From NCBI RefSeq assembly GCF_032854445.1, contig NC_088295.1:6698501-6762500 (forward strand): a stretch of 64,000 bases of DNA, in the 5' to 3' direction. The position numbers were made by a program, and so were the translations under genes. How positions within the stretch are numbered: position 1 is the stretch's first letter; every line of letters begins with the position of its first letter. Source of the DNA: Liolophura sinensis. Its lineage: Eukaryota; Mollusca; Polyplacophora; Chitonida; Chitonidae. Positions 29,015 to 40,500 of the stretch are shown one piece after another. The notes under the pieces are model-generated. The model searched no databases and was not told the DNA's origin. It saw only the letters and a program-made list of their open reading frames with translations.

Positions 29015-30860
29015 TAAACCTCTGCAGACTGATTATAATACATGTGTATCTCTCCCATAAGTCATTGGCTAAACCTCTGCTGACTCACTATAATACATGT
29101 GTATCTCTCCCATAAGTCATTGGCTAAACCTCTCCTGACTGACGACTGACGACGTTAAACCCCAAGCACTCACTCACTCACTCTCCTGACTGACTGCAAT
29201 ACATGTGTATCTCTTCCCATAAGTCATTGGCTAAACCTCTGCTGACTGACTATAATACATGTGTATCTCTTCCCATAAGTCATTGGCTAAACCTCTGCTG
29301 ACTGACTATAATACATGTGTATCTCTCCCATAAGTCATTGGCTAAACCTCTGCTGACTGACTATAATACATGTGTATCTCTCCCATAAGTCATTGGCTAA
29401 ACCTCTGCTGACTCACTATAATGCATGTGTATCTCTCCATAAGTCATTGGCTAAACCTCTGCTGACTCACTATAATACATGTGTATCTCTCCCATAAGTC
29501 ATTGGCTAAACCTCTGCTGACTGACTATAATACATGTGTATCTCTCCTATAAGTCACTGGCTAAACCTCTGCTGACTGACTATAATACATGTGTATCTCT
29601 CCCATAAGTCATTGGCTAAACCTCTGCTGACTGACTGCCATACATGTGTATCTCTCCCATAAGTCATTGGCTAAACCTCTGCTGACTGACTATAATACAT
29701 GTGTATCTCTGCCATAAGTCACTGGCTAAACCTCTGCTGACTGACTATAATACATGTGTATCTCTTCCATAAGTCATTGGCTAAACCTCTGCTGACTGAC
29801 TATAATACATGTGTATCTCTCCCATAAGTCATTGGCTAAGCCTCTGCTGACTGACCATAATACATGTGTATCTCTCCCATAAGTCACTGGCTAAACCTCT
29901 GCTGACTGACTATAATACATGTGTATCTCTCCCATAAGTCATTGGCTAAGCCTCTGCTGACTGACTGTAGTAGAAGTATATCTCCCCCATAAGCCATTGG
30001 CCAAAATTCTATTGACTGACTATAATACATGTGTATCTCTCTCATAAGTCACTGGCTAAACATCTGCTGACTGACTATAATGCATGTGTATCTCTCCCAT
30101 AAGTCATTGGCTAAACCTCTGCTGACTGACTGCAGCAGAAGTATATCTCCCCCATAAGCCATTGGCCAAAATTCTATTGACTCACTATAATACATGTGTA
30201 TCTCTCCCATAAGTCATTGGCTAAACCTCTGCTGACTGACTATAATACATGTGTATCTCTCCCATAAGTCATTGGCTAAACCTCTGCTGACTGACTGTAG
30301 CAGAAGTATATCTCCCCCATAAGCCATTGGCCAAAATTCTATTGACTGACTATAATACGTGTGTATCTCTCCCATAAGTCACTGGCTAAACCTCTGCTGA
30401 CTGACTATAATACATGTGTATCTCTCCCATAAGTCATTGGCTAAACCTCTGCTGACTGACTGTAGCAGAAGTATATCTCCCCCATAAGCCATTGGCCAAA
30501 ATTCTATTGACTCACTATAATACATGTGTACATGTATCTCTCCCATAAGTCATTGCCTAAATCTCTGCTGACTGACTGTAGTAGAAGTATATCTCCCCCA
30601 TAAGCCATTGGCCAAAATTCTATTGACTCACTATAATACATGTGTATGTTCCCCATAAGTCATTGGCTAAACCTCTGCTGACTGACTGCAATACGTGTAT
30701 CTCTCCCATAAGTCATTGGCTAAACCTCTGCTGACTGACTATAATACATGTGTATCTCTCCCATAAGTCATTGGCTAACCTCTGCTGACTGACTGTAGCA
30801 GAAGTATATCTCTCCCATAAGTCATTGGCCAAAATTCTGCTAATTACTGATCCTGCCAGT
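29015..30860. repeat. 55-bp minisatellite, ~33 copies, two unit types
   Basis: The main unit includes cataagtcattggctaaacc and tctgctgactgactataata. From ~29960 a second unit type (agcagaagtatatctccccc, then ccaaaattctattgactcac) is interspersed about six times, forming an irregular higher-order pattern. Confidence 0.92.
29148..29183 (+). mobile_element. 36-bp 3' fragment of SINE family A inside the 55-bp array
   Basis: gacgacgttaaaccccaagc followed by (actc)n is the SINE A 3' end. The array words on either side (ctctcctgactgac) are repeated, like a target-site duplication, which suggests a severely 5'-truncated insertion. Confidence 0.7.
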
Positions 30861-31285
30861 GATGCCCCTCCCAGAAAGTGATTAAAATACTGCTAGATGA
30901 CTCCTCCTGGAATCAATCATCCAGTGTGGAGTTAGCTGATGTGTCTAACCGATCACCTGGTGGTAATGCAGAACTACACAGCAATTCTCACTGAGAACTA
31001 CACTTACCTGTATACTATATTGTGTCGCCTTACCCAAGCTTAATTTACTGTGGACTGTAGGCTACTTTTTACCTGAGGTAGGTGCAGCTATAGTTACTGG
31101 CAGACTGACAGGTGCTCCTGGGGAAGGTAAATAAAGAGAAGTAAATCAAGGAATGTATAAATTGTCTTCTTGTCTAATGAGACCTGCACACTTTGAGTGT
31201 TTAGGCCGAGAGAGTTTTTCATAGGTGTGCACAAAGGTCATGAAGAGGTGATAAATTCGTCAGGTCTTATCTGCGGTTTGACAGG

Positions 31286-31293
31286 TATAAAAG
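31286..31293 (+). promoter_or_regulatory. TATA-like box upstream of transporter 1
   Basis: TATAAAAG lies 72 nt before the ATG at 31365, so a start site near 31316 would fit that ATG. It conflicts with use of the Kozak-perfect ATG at 31303, only 10 nt past the box. It may be fortuitous. Confidence 0.3.
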
Positions 31294-31364
31294 CAGGGCA
31301 CCATGGCGACGCACTCCAGATCCCAACCAGGGCAGAGAAGCAGCCTTTGCTTCAGAACGGCAGG

Positions 31365-31584
31365 ATGGCACCCAGCACCCAAAACTACATGGAAGACAGC
31401 ACGCCTGCCAAGAGCCAGCCTCCAGCGAAGAAGCAGTCCATGTTCGTTATTGCTTGCATATTACTGACAGAGCTTTGTGAACGCATGACATTTTACAGCA
31501 TATCTGCCAACTTGGTCCTTTTCTGTACCAATAAGCTCGCCTTTACCAGTCCTGATGCCACAACTGTACAATATGTTTTTACAG
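31365..31584 (+). CDS. Transporter 1 exon 1 (residues 1-73)
   Basis: A hydrophilic N-tail of ~25 residues is followed by TM1 with TELCERMTFYSISANLVLF, the proton-coupling ExxER motif. It ends YVFTG with donor ACAG|GTAAGT, phase 1. In frame upstream (31326-31364) is RAEKQPLLQNGR without an ATG, so this exon may begin further left. Confidence 0.85.
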
Positions 31585-34500
31585 GTAAGTTTTTCACTTT
31601 TCGTTGAACTAGTCTTCATTTAAATATTTTCTGTTGACGTGTAATGTCTCACAAATAATCATACTGAAAACTTACAAACCTGCAGTCATTGAGCAAAAGC
31701 ATGGACATCATATTTTACTGTGTAAGTGTGAAGCGGGTCACATGGTCAAGTCATGGTCACAATCTGACAGTGTTGTACAATTGCATCCCCAGGCTCATGT
31801 TACCTGATTCCTGTGATTGGAGGATGGATCGCTGATACAATATCAGGAAAGTTTAATGCCATCTATGGCTCCGGTCTCCTGTATGTCGTGGGTAAGTGTA
31901 ATATGGTCTCCTACCCAAGCTCACCTGTGTAATCTAGTTAGATGTAATTTAATAACTCTTTCATCCATTCTCTTTGCCTATAGAAGAGAAGGGCAAAGTC
32001 CCTGGTCTTCATATATGAGCTTGTTTCTTTCTTGAGGCTTAGTGTCCTTTTCAACATTATTTTGTTCATTGGATGCTAACTTCCTCTAGAGCTGGTTCTA
32101 ATGCAAAGATATTAATTTTGTTGCCTCACTTGGAGTGAAGTGCCAAATTCCCCAGATACAATGCCAGAGTCACGTTGGATGAAGCTGTACTTAGTGTATT
32201 TTCTCAGTACCAAGCAAGAGGAACAGGCAGAAACGAGATTTATGGCACTCCATTGTGTAATTCTGGCAGGATAGGAGCTACAAGTATTAATGATTTCAAA
32301 TCAAAACATAGCTGATCTCTGGTCACTTGTGAGGGATGGGGTCACTCTAAAATCTGATGAAGTGCAGTCATTGTGTACAGAAGTGGTATGAATGGATGTG
32401 AACAGATAACATTTTTTTTAAATTTTGGAAAAAATTGTCCAGCATACATTTAGTCAAAATGTCCATATTACAGTGCATCCTTTATTATAATGTCACTTGG
32501 GCTGGTGGCTAACGCTTCGACAGCACATAAATATATATAAATCATATATATAGGTTGTTGGTAACTATGTCTGTCTATAGTACATGTGGGGTTTTTGGGG
32601 TGGGGTGGTGTTTTTATCAGTTATACACTGCCATGTATATAGTAAATATGACCTTTGATATCCAGCCTTGGTCAGATGTTGAAGTATGTCGTGTCTGTGA
32701 TATAGTCAGTCAGGTGTGGTCTGAGACCTCTCTCCACCAGTCAGTGTCAAGACACACATGGTATGTGGCTGCAGTGGGTATGTTTACATGAACAGTGGCT
32801 GCAGTGGGTATGTTTACATGAACAGGGGTATAAGGTAAGCTATGTAACTGACACCCCCCCAAGGACAGTCCCTATAGCTGACATACCAGTGAGGACAGTC
32901 CTATACCTGACATACCACCCAGAACAGTCCTATACTTGACTTACCACCCAGGACAGTCCTGTACCTGACATACGACAAAGGACAGTTCTATACCTGACAT
33001 ACCAGCCAGGACAGTTCTGTAGCTGGCATACCACAAAGGACAGTTCTATACCTGACATACCACCCAGGACAGTCCTATAGCTGACATACCACCCACGACA
33101 GTTCTGTAGCTGACACATTCCCAAGGACAGTCCTATACCTGACATACCAACAAGGACAGTCCTATACCTGACATACCAGTGAGGACAGTCCTGTAGCTGA
33201 CATACCAGTGAGGACAGTCCTGTAGCTGAAATACCAGTGAGAACAGTCCTGTAGGTGACATACCACCCACGACAGTTCTGTAGCTGACACACCACCCAGG
33301 GCAGTCCTGTAGCTGACATACCACATAGAACAGTTCTATACCTGACATACCAGCCAGGAGAGTCTTATATCTGACATACCACCCAGGACAGTCCTGTAGC
33401 TGACACACCACCCAGGACAGTCCTGTAGCTGACACAACAATAAGGACAGTTCTGTAGCTGACACACCACTAAGGACAGTCCTATATCTGACATACCACCC
33501 AGGACAGTCCTGTAGCTGACATACCACCAAGGACAGTCCTATACCTGACATACCACCCAGACCAGTACTATAGCTGACAAACCACCCAGGACAGTCGTAT
33601 ATCTGACATACCACCCAGGACAGCTCTATAGCTGACATACCAGTGATGACAGTCCTATACCTGACATACCCCGCAGAACTGTCCTATAGCTGACACACCA
33701 CCCAATACAGTCCTATAGATGATGTAACATGTAGGACAGCCCTGTACCGGATATACCACCTAGGACAGTCCTATACCTGAAATACCCCGCAGAACTGTCC
33801 TATAGCTGACACACCACCCAATACAGTCCTATAGATGATGTAACATGTAGGACAGCCCTGTACCGGATATACCACCTAGGACAGTCCTATACCTGAAATA
33901 CCCCGCAGAACTGTCCTATAGCTGACACACCACCCAATACAGTCCTATAGATGATGTAACATGTAGGACAGCCCCTGTACCGGATATACCACCTAGGACA
34001 GTCCTATACCTGAAATACCCCGCAGAACTGTCCTATAGCTGACACACCACCCAATACAGTCCTATAGATGATGTAACATGTAGGACAGCCCTGTACCGGA
34101 TATACCACCTAGGACAGTCCTATACCTGAAATACCCCGCAGAACTGTCCTATAGCTGACACACCACCCAATACAGTCCTATAGATGATGTAACATGTAGG
34201 ACAGCCCTGTACCGGATATACCACCTAGGACAGTCCTATACCTGAAATACCCCGCAGAACTGTCCTATAGCTGACACACCACCCAATACAGTCCTATAGA
34301 TGATGTAACATGTAGGACAGCCCTGTACCGGATATACCACCTAGGACAGTCCTATAGCAGACATAATGTAGATGTTTTGTCACAGGGTAATAACACTGTT
34401 GACCAGAAATCAATCAGAAACCTCCCCAAAAGTGTCCACCTGTGAACCCCTATTTAAGGTAACAGGTGTCTTACTTATTTCAGGTACGTTTCTGCTTGTC

Positions 34501-37500
34501 TGCGCTGCCATTGATTACAGGGACTGGCTTGGTCGTGATGATGAGGGCAAATACTACAACCTTAACCTGGTAAATTTATTTTGTGTTGTAACTTTAGTTA
34601 CCTGGTAATGTAGTCTGGTTATGAAACCTCATTGTGGTAATGTGATCTGAATTTGGAACCCTAACCTAATCATATATAGTTTGATAATGAAACTTTGTAC
34701 TGTTTGTAATGCAGTCTGATAATGGAACCTTGACCCTCTGGTAATGTAGTCTAATAATGAAACATTGGCTCTGGTAATGTAGCCTAATAATGAAAACTTG
34801 ACCTGCTGATAATGTAGTCTGATAATGTCTCACTGTATATTTTGCATAACAGGATGCGCGCACAGGCTATTACATGACAGGCCTGTTCTTTGTGGCAGTG
34901 GGGACAGGTGGAATTAAGGCCAATGTCGGCCCGTACGGTGCTCTGCAGGCTGAAGAGATTGGCCCGCAGGCGGTGCAGACATTTTTCCAGTGGTAAGTGC
35001 AGTCTGCTGTAAGGGGCCCTGATTGATGTGCCGGCCCTGGGATCACAAAGTGATCTTACACTTAAGTCAAAATTTCAATCATTGAACTTGGTATGTTCCT
35101 TTTAGTGATTTTAGCTGAAATTTGGTTCACAAAAACTTGCGCAGAATTTATGTTGCCAAGCAATATTTTGACCTTGTTACATAAGAAATTACAATTTAAC
35201 GATAATGACAGCAGATGGTAGCGTGGGATGGAGAAAGAGGATGGCTGGAAACATTACCACTACGGGATGAGATAAGTAACAGATGTTAGAAAGCTTAAGA
35301 CTGATGGCAGGATAGGGTGGATACGGCAAAACAGTGTGTCACGGAGACAATTGCAACAGGTTTTGGAATAGGGATGAGAAAGGCAAAGATCATTGTGGAG
35401 ATGATGGCAGATATGATTGACAAACACAGTAAGGGGATGTCTGATAGAAGCAATGTCTACAGAATAAAAAAAAATATATTCTTCAGTATTGTGATAAGAT
35501 AGCAACTTATGTTCTTTCACAAAGATAATGACAACAGACTGTTGGAAGGATAAGAGAGCAATTGTAGCAGAGATACATCACGGGGATGGCTTTAGATTAC
35601 TGCCACCACTAGACAAGTTTGGGCAGGTCTCTCAGCAACCTGCGGATGGTCGTGGGTTTCCCCCGGGCTTTGGCCGGTTTCCTCCCACCATAATGCTGGC
35701 CGCCGTTGTATAAGTGAAGTATTCTTGAGCACGGCGTAAAACACCAATCAAATAAATAAATCAAATAAACAAAGTTTGACCTTTGAAGCCTGTGGGACAA
35801 AAGTATAGGATAAAGAAAAAATATATTCTTCAGTATTGTGATGAGATAGCAACATATGTTCTTTCACAACGACCAGTCCTATAGCCTATAACTCTCTCGA
35901 TCTGCGGTGGCTTTAGATTACTGCCAGACAAGTTTGACCTTTGAAGCGGTGAGACATAAGTATGCTTCATGAAGAATAGCCTGAATCAAATGTAATCAGC
36001 ATTCATTTGTAATCATAAGTAATCAGCAATTGTTTCACGTGTACGTGAATGGCATAATGGTGTGCATACTTTGGCAGAAAACCCATGCTTGAAGACCATG
36101 TATGAATAGAAACAAAGGTTGAGACAGAGCTTTTGTGTTCTGACATCACTTCTGTCCTCATCACCGTGATCCCATTCACATCTGTGTTGATCAAAATTCC
36201 TATACCAAATATGTTAGTGGCAGAGGTGTAAGGCGACCATAGAGTCAGGCAGTAGGTTAGGAAAGACATAGATCTCCCAGAGATAATGACTACAGACTGG
36301 GATAGTTGTGGTGATCTTTGTACAAATGGGATAAAATGTATTGATGCATCACATTACGTTAACCTATAAGGCCGTACATATGAGGTTACTATACATTAGT
36401 GTTGAATGCGTGGTTTGCGTTGCAATGAACGGCAATGTAAAACTTCTTCTAGTAGCTCAGTAGAAAAGAAACCTGAAGTAGTCTGATTTATCACCAGTAT
36501 TTATAAGCCTTCATTACTGAATTGTCCCAGATTAAAAATTTGGCACAGTTCAATAATTTACAACTGTTATTTACAACTGAAAACAGTGTACATGTACATG
36601 CATGAACAAACTGAGCTTTAGTATTAATGTGCTGGTATTGACAATGACTGGACATTGGCTGTTCCTAGCGCCACACCTAACTCCACCCCTAACTCCATCC
36701 CTAGATAGTTTGCTGAACTGCTCGCCAATATGACATACTACCTTAATATTTCACATTTGTCCAATTCCATGTGTAATGTAATGCTACCATTTTCCACTAC
36801 ATTTATTAAGAAATTACTTGAAAGAATTGAATTTTCACAACATATCCACAATCTATGGGTTTTTAACCTTAAAATATTGTACTGTAAAGAATGGAAGGTA
36901 CTCTAAAAAATGTTGTATTTATATATTTATTGGATTGGTGCCATTTTGCATTCTCAAAAATGTTGTATTTATATATTTATTGGATTGGTGCCATTTTGCA
37001 CCATGCTGAAGAATACTCTACACCATTCTACTGCTGCAGGACACATTTGGCTCAGCCATGGTGGTCCTCCTGCTGAACATGTTGTATATTGACAGTGATG
37101 GACCATAATGAAGACACACCAGTATTTGGTCAAACATGTTAACCTCTGAAGTAAAACTTTACCCCCACCCCCCGCCCCCGTCTACAGCACCCCTCACCCA
37201 CCCTCCTCCTCCATGCCCCTTCAGTCAGTATCCTTATTGTATTCACATTTACAAAATGACCATATTCTGTACATTTATGTTACATTCAGTACGATTACTT
37301 TGCATTGTCAAGTTTACAGTGGTTTTATTTAACATTTATTCCCATTGGTTAAGTGAATTGTGTGATATGTTGTTTTAGAGTGTCATTTATTGCCTCCCTT
37401 CAGTGAAGTTGATGTTTATTGCACAGCCTGTTGACAATAGTGCACGTCCTCCTAGGTCTTTAGGGAACCACCTAGATTACATGAGTGGCCTCTTGACAGG

Positions 37501-40500
37501 AACAATAGAGCATAAAGCTGCCGACCTAGCCCAGACTTGCTGGGGAAGACATTTACATATTTATCCTGTTGTGTTCATGGAGTGCTGAAGAAAAAAAAGA
37601 TTCTAATAATTACAACAAAATCCAGATGTGATTTTTATTTTTACTTAATATCACATTGTATTATGTTTAAAAAAACTAGGTGAGACATCTTGGGCTAAGA
37701 AATGAATTTATCATTCAACTACATTGTACATTGTAATCATAACAACCTCTAACTAACTTTTCATGTCTCATTCACGCAAATCGTTATTGTAAAAAGGGTT
37801 CGAGTAGTTTTTGTTTTGTTCATTTTTTTTTGTTGTTACTACATGTGTTTATTTATTTGTTTGTTATACTTTGTTTCAGGTTTTATTTCTTCATCAATGT
37901 TGGATCTTTCATTGCATACTCGGCCGTGGCATACGTACAGCAGAACATTGACTTTGCCTATGGCTTCCTCATCCCAATGATCTCTATGATCTTGTCCATT
38001 GTGATCCTGATGGCTGGACGATCCAAGTACAAGGACATTCCACCAGGCGGTAAGTACAGACCTGTGTGTGACCTGATATCTGTGAACCTGTCCATTATGA
38101 TCCTGATGGCTGGACGGTCCAAGTACAAGGACATTCCACCAGGAGGTAAGTACAGACCTGTGTGTGATCTGATGTCTGTGAACCTGTCCTTTGTGATCCT
38201 GATGGCTGGACAGTCCAAGTACAAGGACATTCCACCAGGAGGTAAGTACAGACCTGTGTGTGATCTGATGTCTATGAACCTGTCCATTGTGATCCTGATG
38301 GCTGGACTGTCCAAGTACAAGGACATTCCACCAGGAGGTAAGTACAGACCTGTGTGTGATCTGATCTCAGTGAACCTCTCCATTGTGATCCTGATGGCTG
38401 GATGGTCCAAGTACAAGGACATTCCACCTGGGTGTAGGTACAGACCTGTGTGTGATCTGATCTCAGTGAACCTGTCCATTGTGATCCTGATGGCTGGATG
38501 GTCCAAGTACAAGGACATTCCACCAGGAGGTAAGTACAGACCTGTGTGTGATTTGATCTCAGTGAACCTGTCCATTGTGATCCTGATGGCTGGATGATCC
38601 AAGTACAAGGACATTCCACCAGGAGGTAAGTACAGACCTGTGTGTGATCTGATCTCAGTGAACCTGTCCATTGTGATCCTGATGGCTGGAGAGTCCAAGT
38701 ACAAGGACATTCCACCAGGAGGTAAGTACAGGCCTGTGTGTGATCTGATCCCTGTGAACCTGTCCATTGTGATCCTGATGGCTGGACGATCCAAGTACAA
38801 GGACAGTCCACCAGGAGGTAAGTACAGACATGTGTGTGATCTGATCCCTGTGAACCTGTCCATTGTGATCCTGATGGCTGGACGGTTCAAGTACAAGGAC
38901 ATTCCACCAGGAGGTAAGTTCAGACATGTGTGATCTGATCTCAGTGAACCTGTCCATTGTGATCCTGATGGCTGGATGATCCAAGTACAAGGACATTCCA
39001 CCAGGAGGTAAGTACAGACCTGTGTGTGATCTGATCTCAGTGAACCTGTCCATTGTGATCCTGATGGCTGGACGATTCAAGTACAAGGACATTCCACCAG
39101 GAGGTAAGTACAGACCTGTGTGTGATCTGATCTTTGTGAACCTGTCCTTTGTGATCCTGATGGCTGGACAATCCAAGTACAAGGACATTCCACCAGGCGG
39201 TAAGTATAGACCTGTGTGTGATCTGATCTCTGTGAACCTGTCCATTGTGATCCTGATGGCTGGACAGTCCAAGTACAAGGACATTCCACCAGTGGGTAAG
39301 TACAGGCCTGTGTGTGATCTGATCCCTGTGAACCTGTCCATTGTGATCCTGATGGCTGGACGGTCCAAGTACAAGAACATTCCACCAGGAGGTAAGTACA
39401 GACCTGTGTGTGATCTAATATCTGTGAACCTGTCCTTTGTGATCCTGATGGCTGGACGGTCCAAGTACAAGGACATTCCACCAGGAGGTAAGTACAAACC
39501 TGTGTGTGATCTGATGTCTATGAACCTGTCCATTGTGATCCTGATGGCTGGACAGTCCAAGTAAAAGGACATTCGACCAGGAGGTAAGTACAGACCTGTG
39601 TGTGATCTGATCTCAGTGAACCTGTCCATTGTGATCCTGATGGCTGGATGACCCAAGTACAAGGACATTTCACCAGGAGGTAAGTACAGACCTGTGTGTG
39701 ATTTGATATCTGTGAACCTGTCCATTGTGATCCTGATGGCTGGAGAGTCCAAGTACAAGGACATTCCACCAGGAGGTAAGTACATACCTGTGTGTGATCT
39801 GATGTCTATGAACCTGTCCTTTGTGATCCTGATGGCTGGACAGTCCAAGTACAAGGACATTCCACCAGTGGGTAAGTACAGACCTGTGTGTCATGTGATC
39901 TCAGTGAACCTGTCCATTGTGATCCTGATGGCTGGACGGTTCAAGTACAAGGACATTCCACCAGGAGGTAAGTTCAGACATGTGTGATCTGATCTCAGTG
40001 AACCTGTCCATTGTGATCCTGATGGCTGGATGATCCAAGTACAAGGACATTCCACCAGGAGGTAAGTACAGACCTGTGTGTGATCTGATCTCAGTGAACC
40101 TGTCCATTGTGATCCTGATGGCTGGACAATCCAAGTACAAGGACATTCCACCAGGCGGTAAGTATAGACCTGTGTGTGATCTGATCTCTGTGAACCTGTC
40201 CATTGTGATCCTGATGGCTGGACAGTCCAAGTACAAGGACATTCCACCAGTGGGTAAGTACAGGCCTGTGTGTGATCTGATCTTTGTGAACCTGTCCATT
40301 AAGACCCTGATGGCTGGACGGTCCAAGTACAAGGACATTCCACCAGGAGGTAAGTACAGACCTGTGTGTGATCTGATCTCAGTGAACCTGTCCATTGTGA
40401 TCCTGATGGCTGGACTGTCCAAGTACAAGGACATTCCACCAGGAGGTAAGTACAGACCTGTGTGTGATCTGATATCTGTGAACCTGTCCATTGTGATCCT

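Larger units (their letters stand above)
35000..37879. other. Transporter 1 intron 4
   Basis: Holds the truncated SINE B (35622-35765) and the 53-bp duplication (36905-37005). A ~35-bp motif (aaaaatatattcttcagtat ... gataagatagcaac) occurs twice, at ~35467 and ~35817. Otherwise unique. Confidence 0.55.

Noticed and set aside
32930-33638. Minus-strand ORFs of 100-129 residues rich in YRTVLVGMS
   Set aside because: Translations of the 29-30-bp array in a transporter intron.
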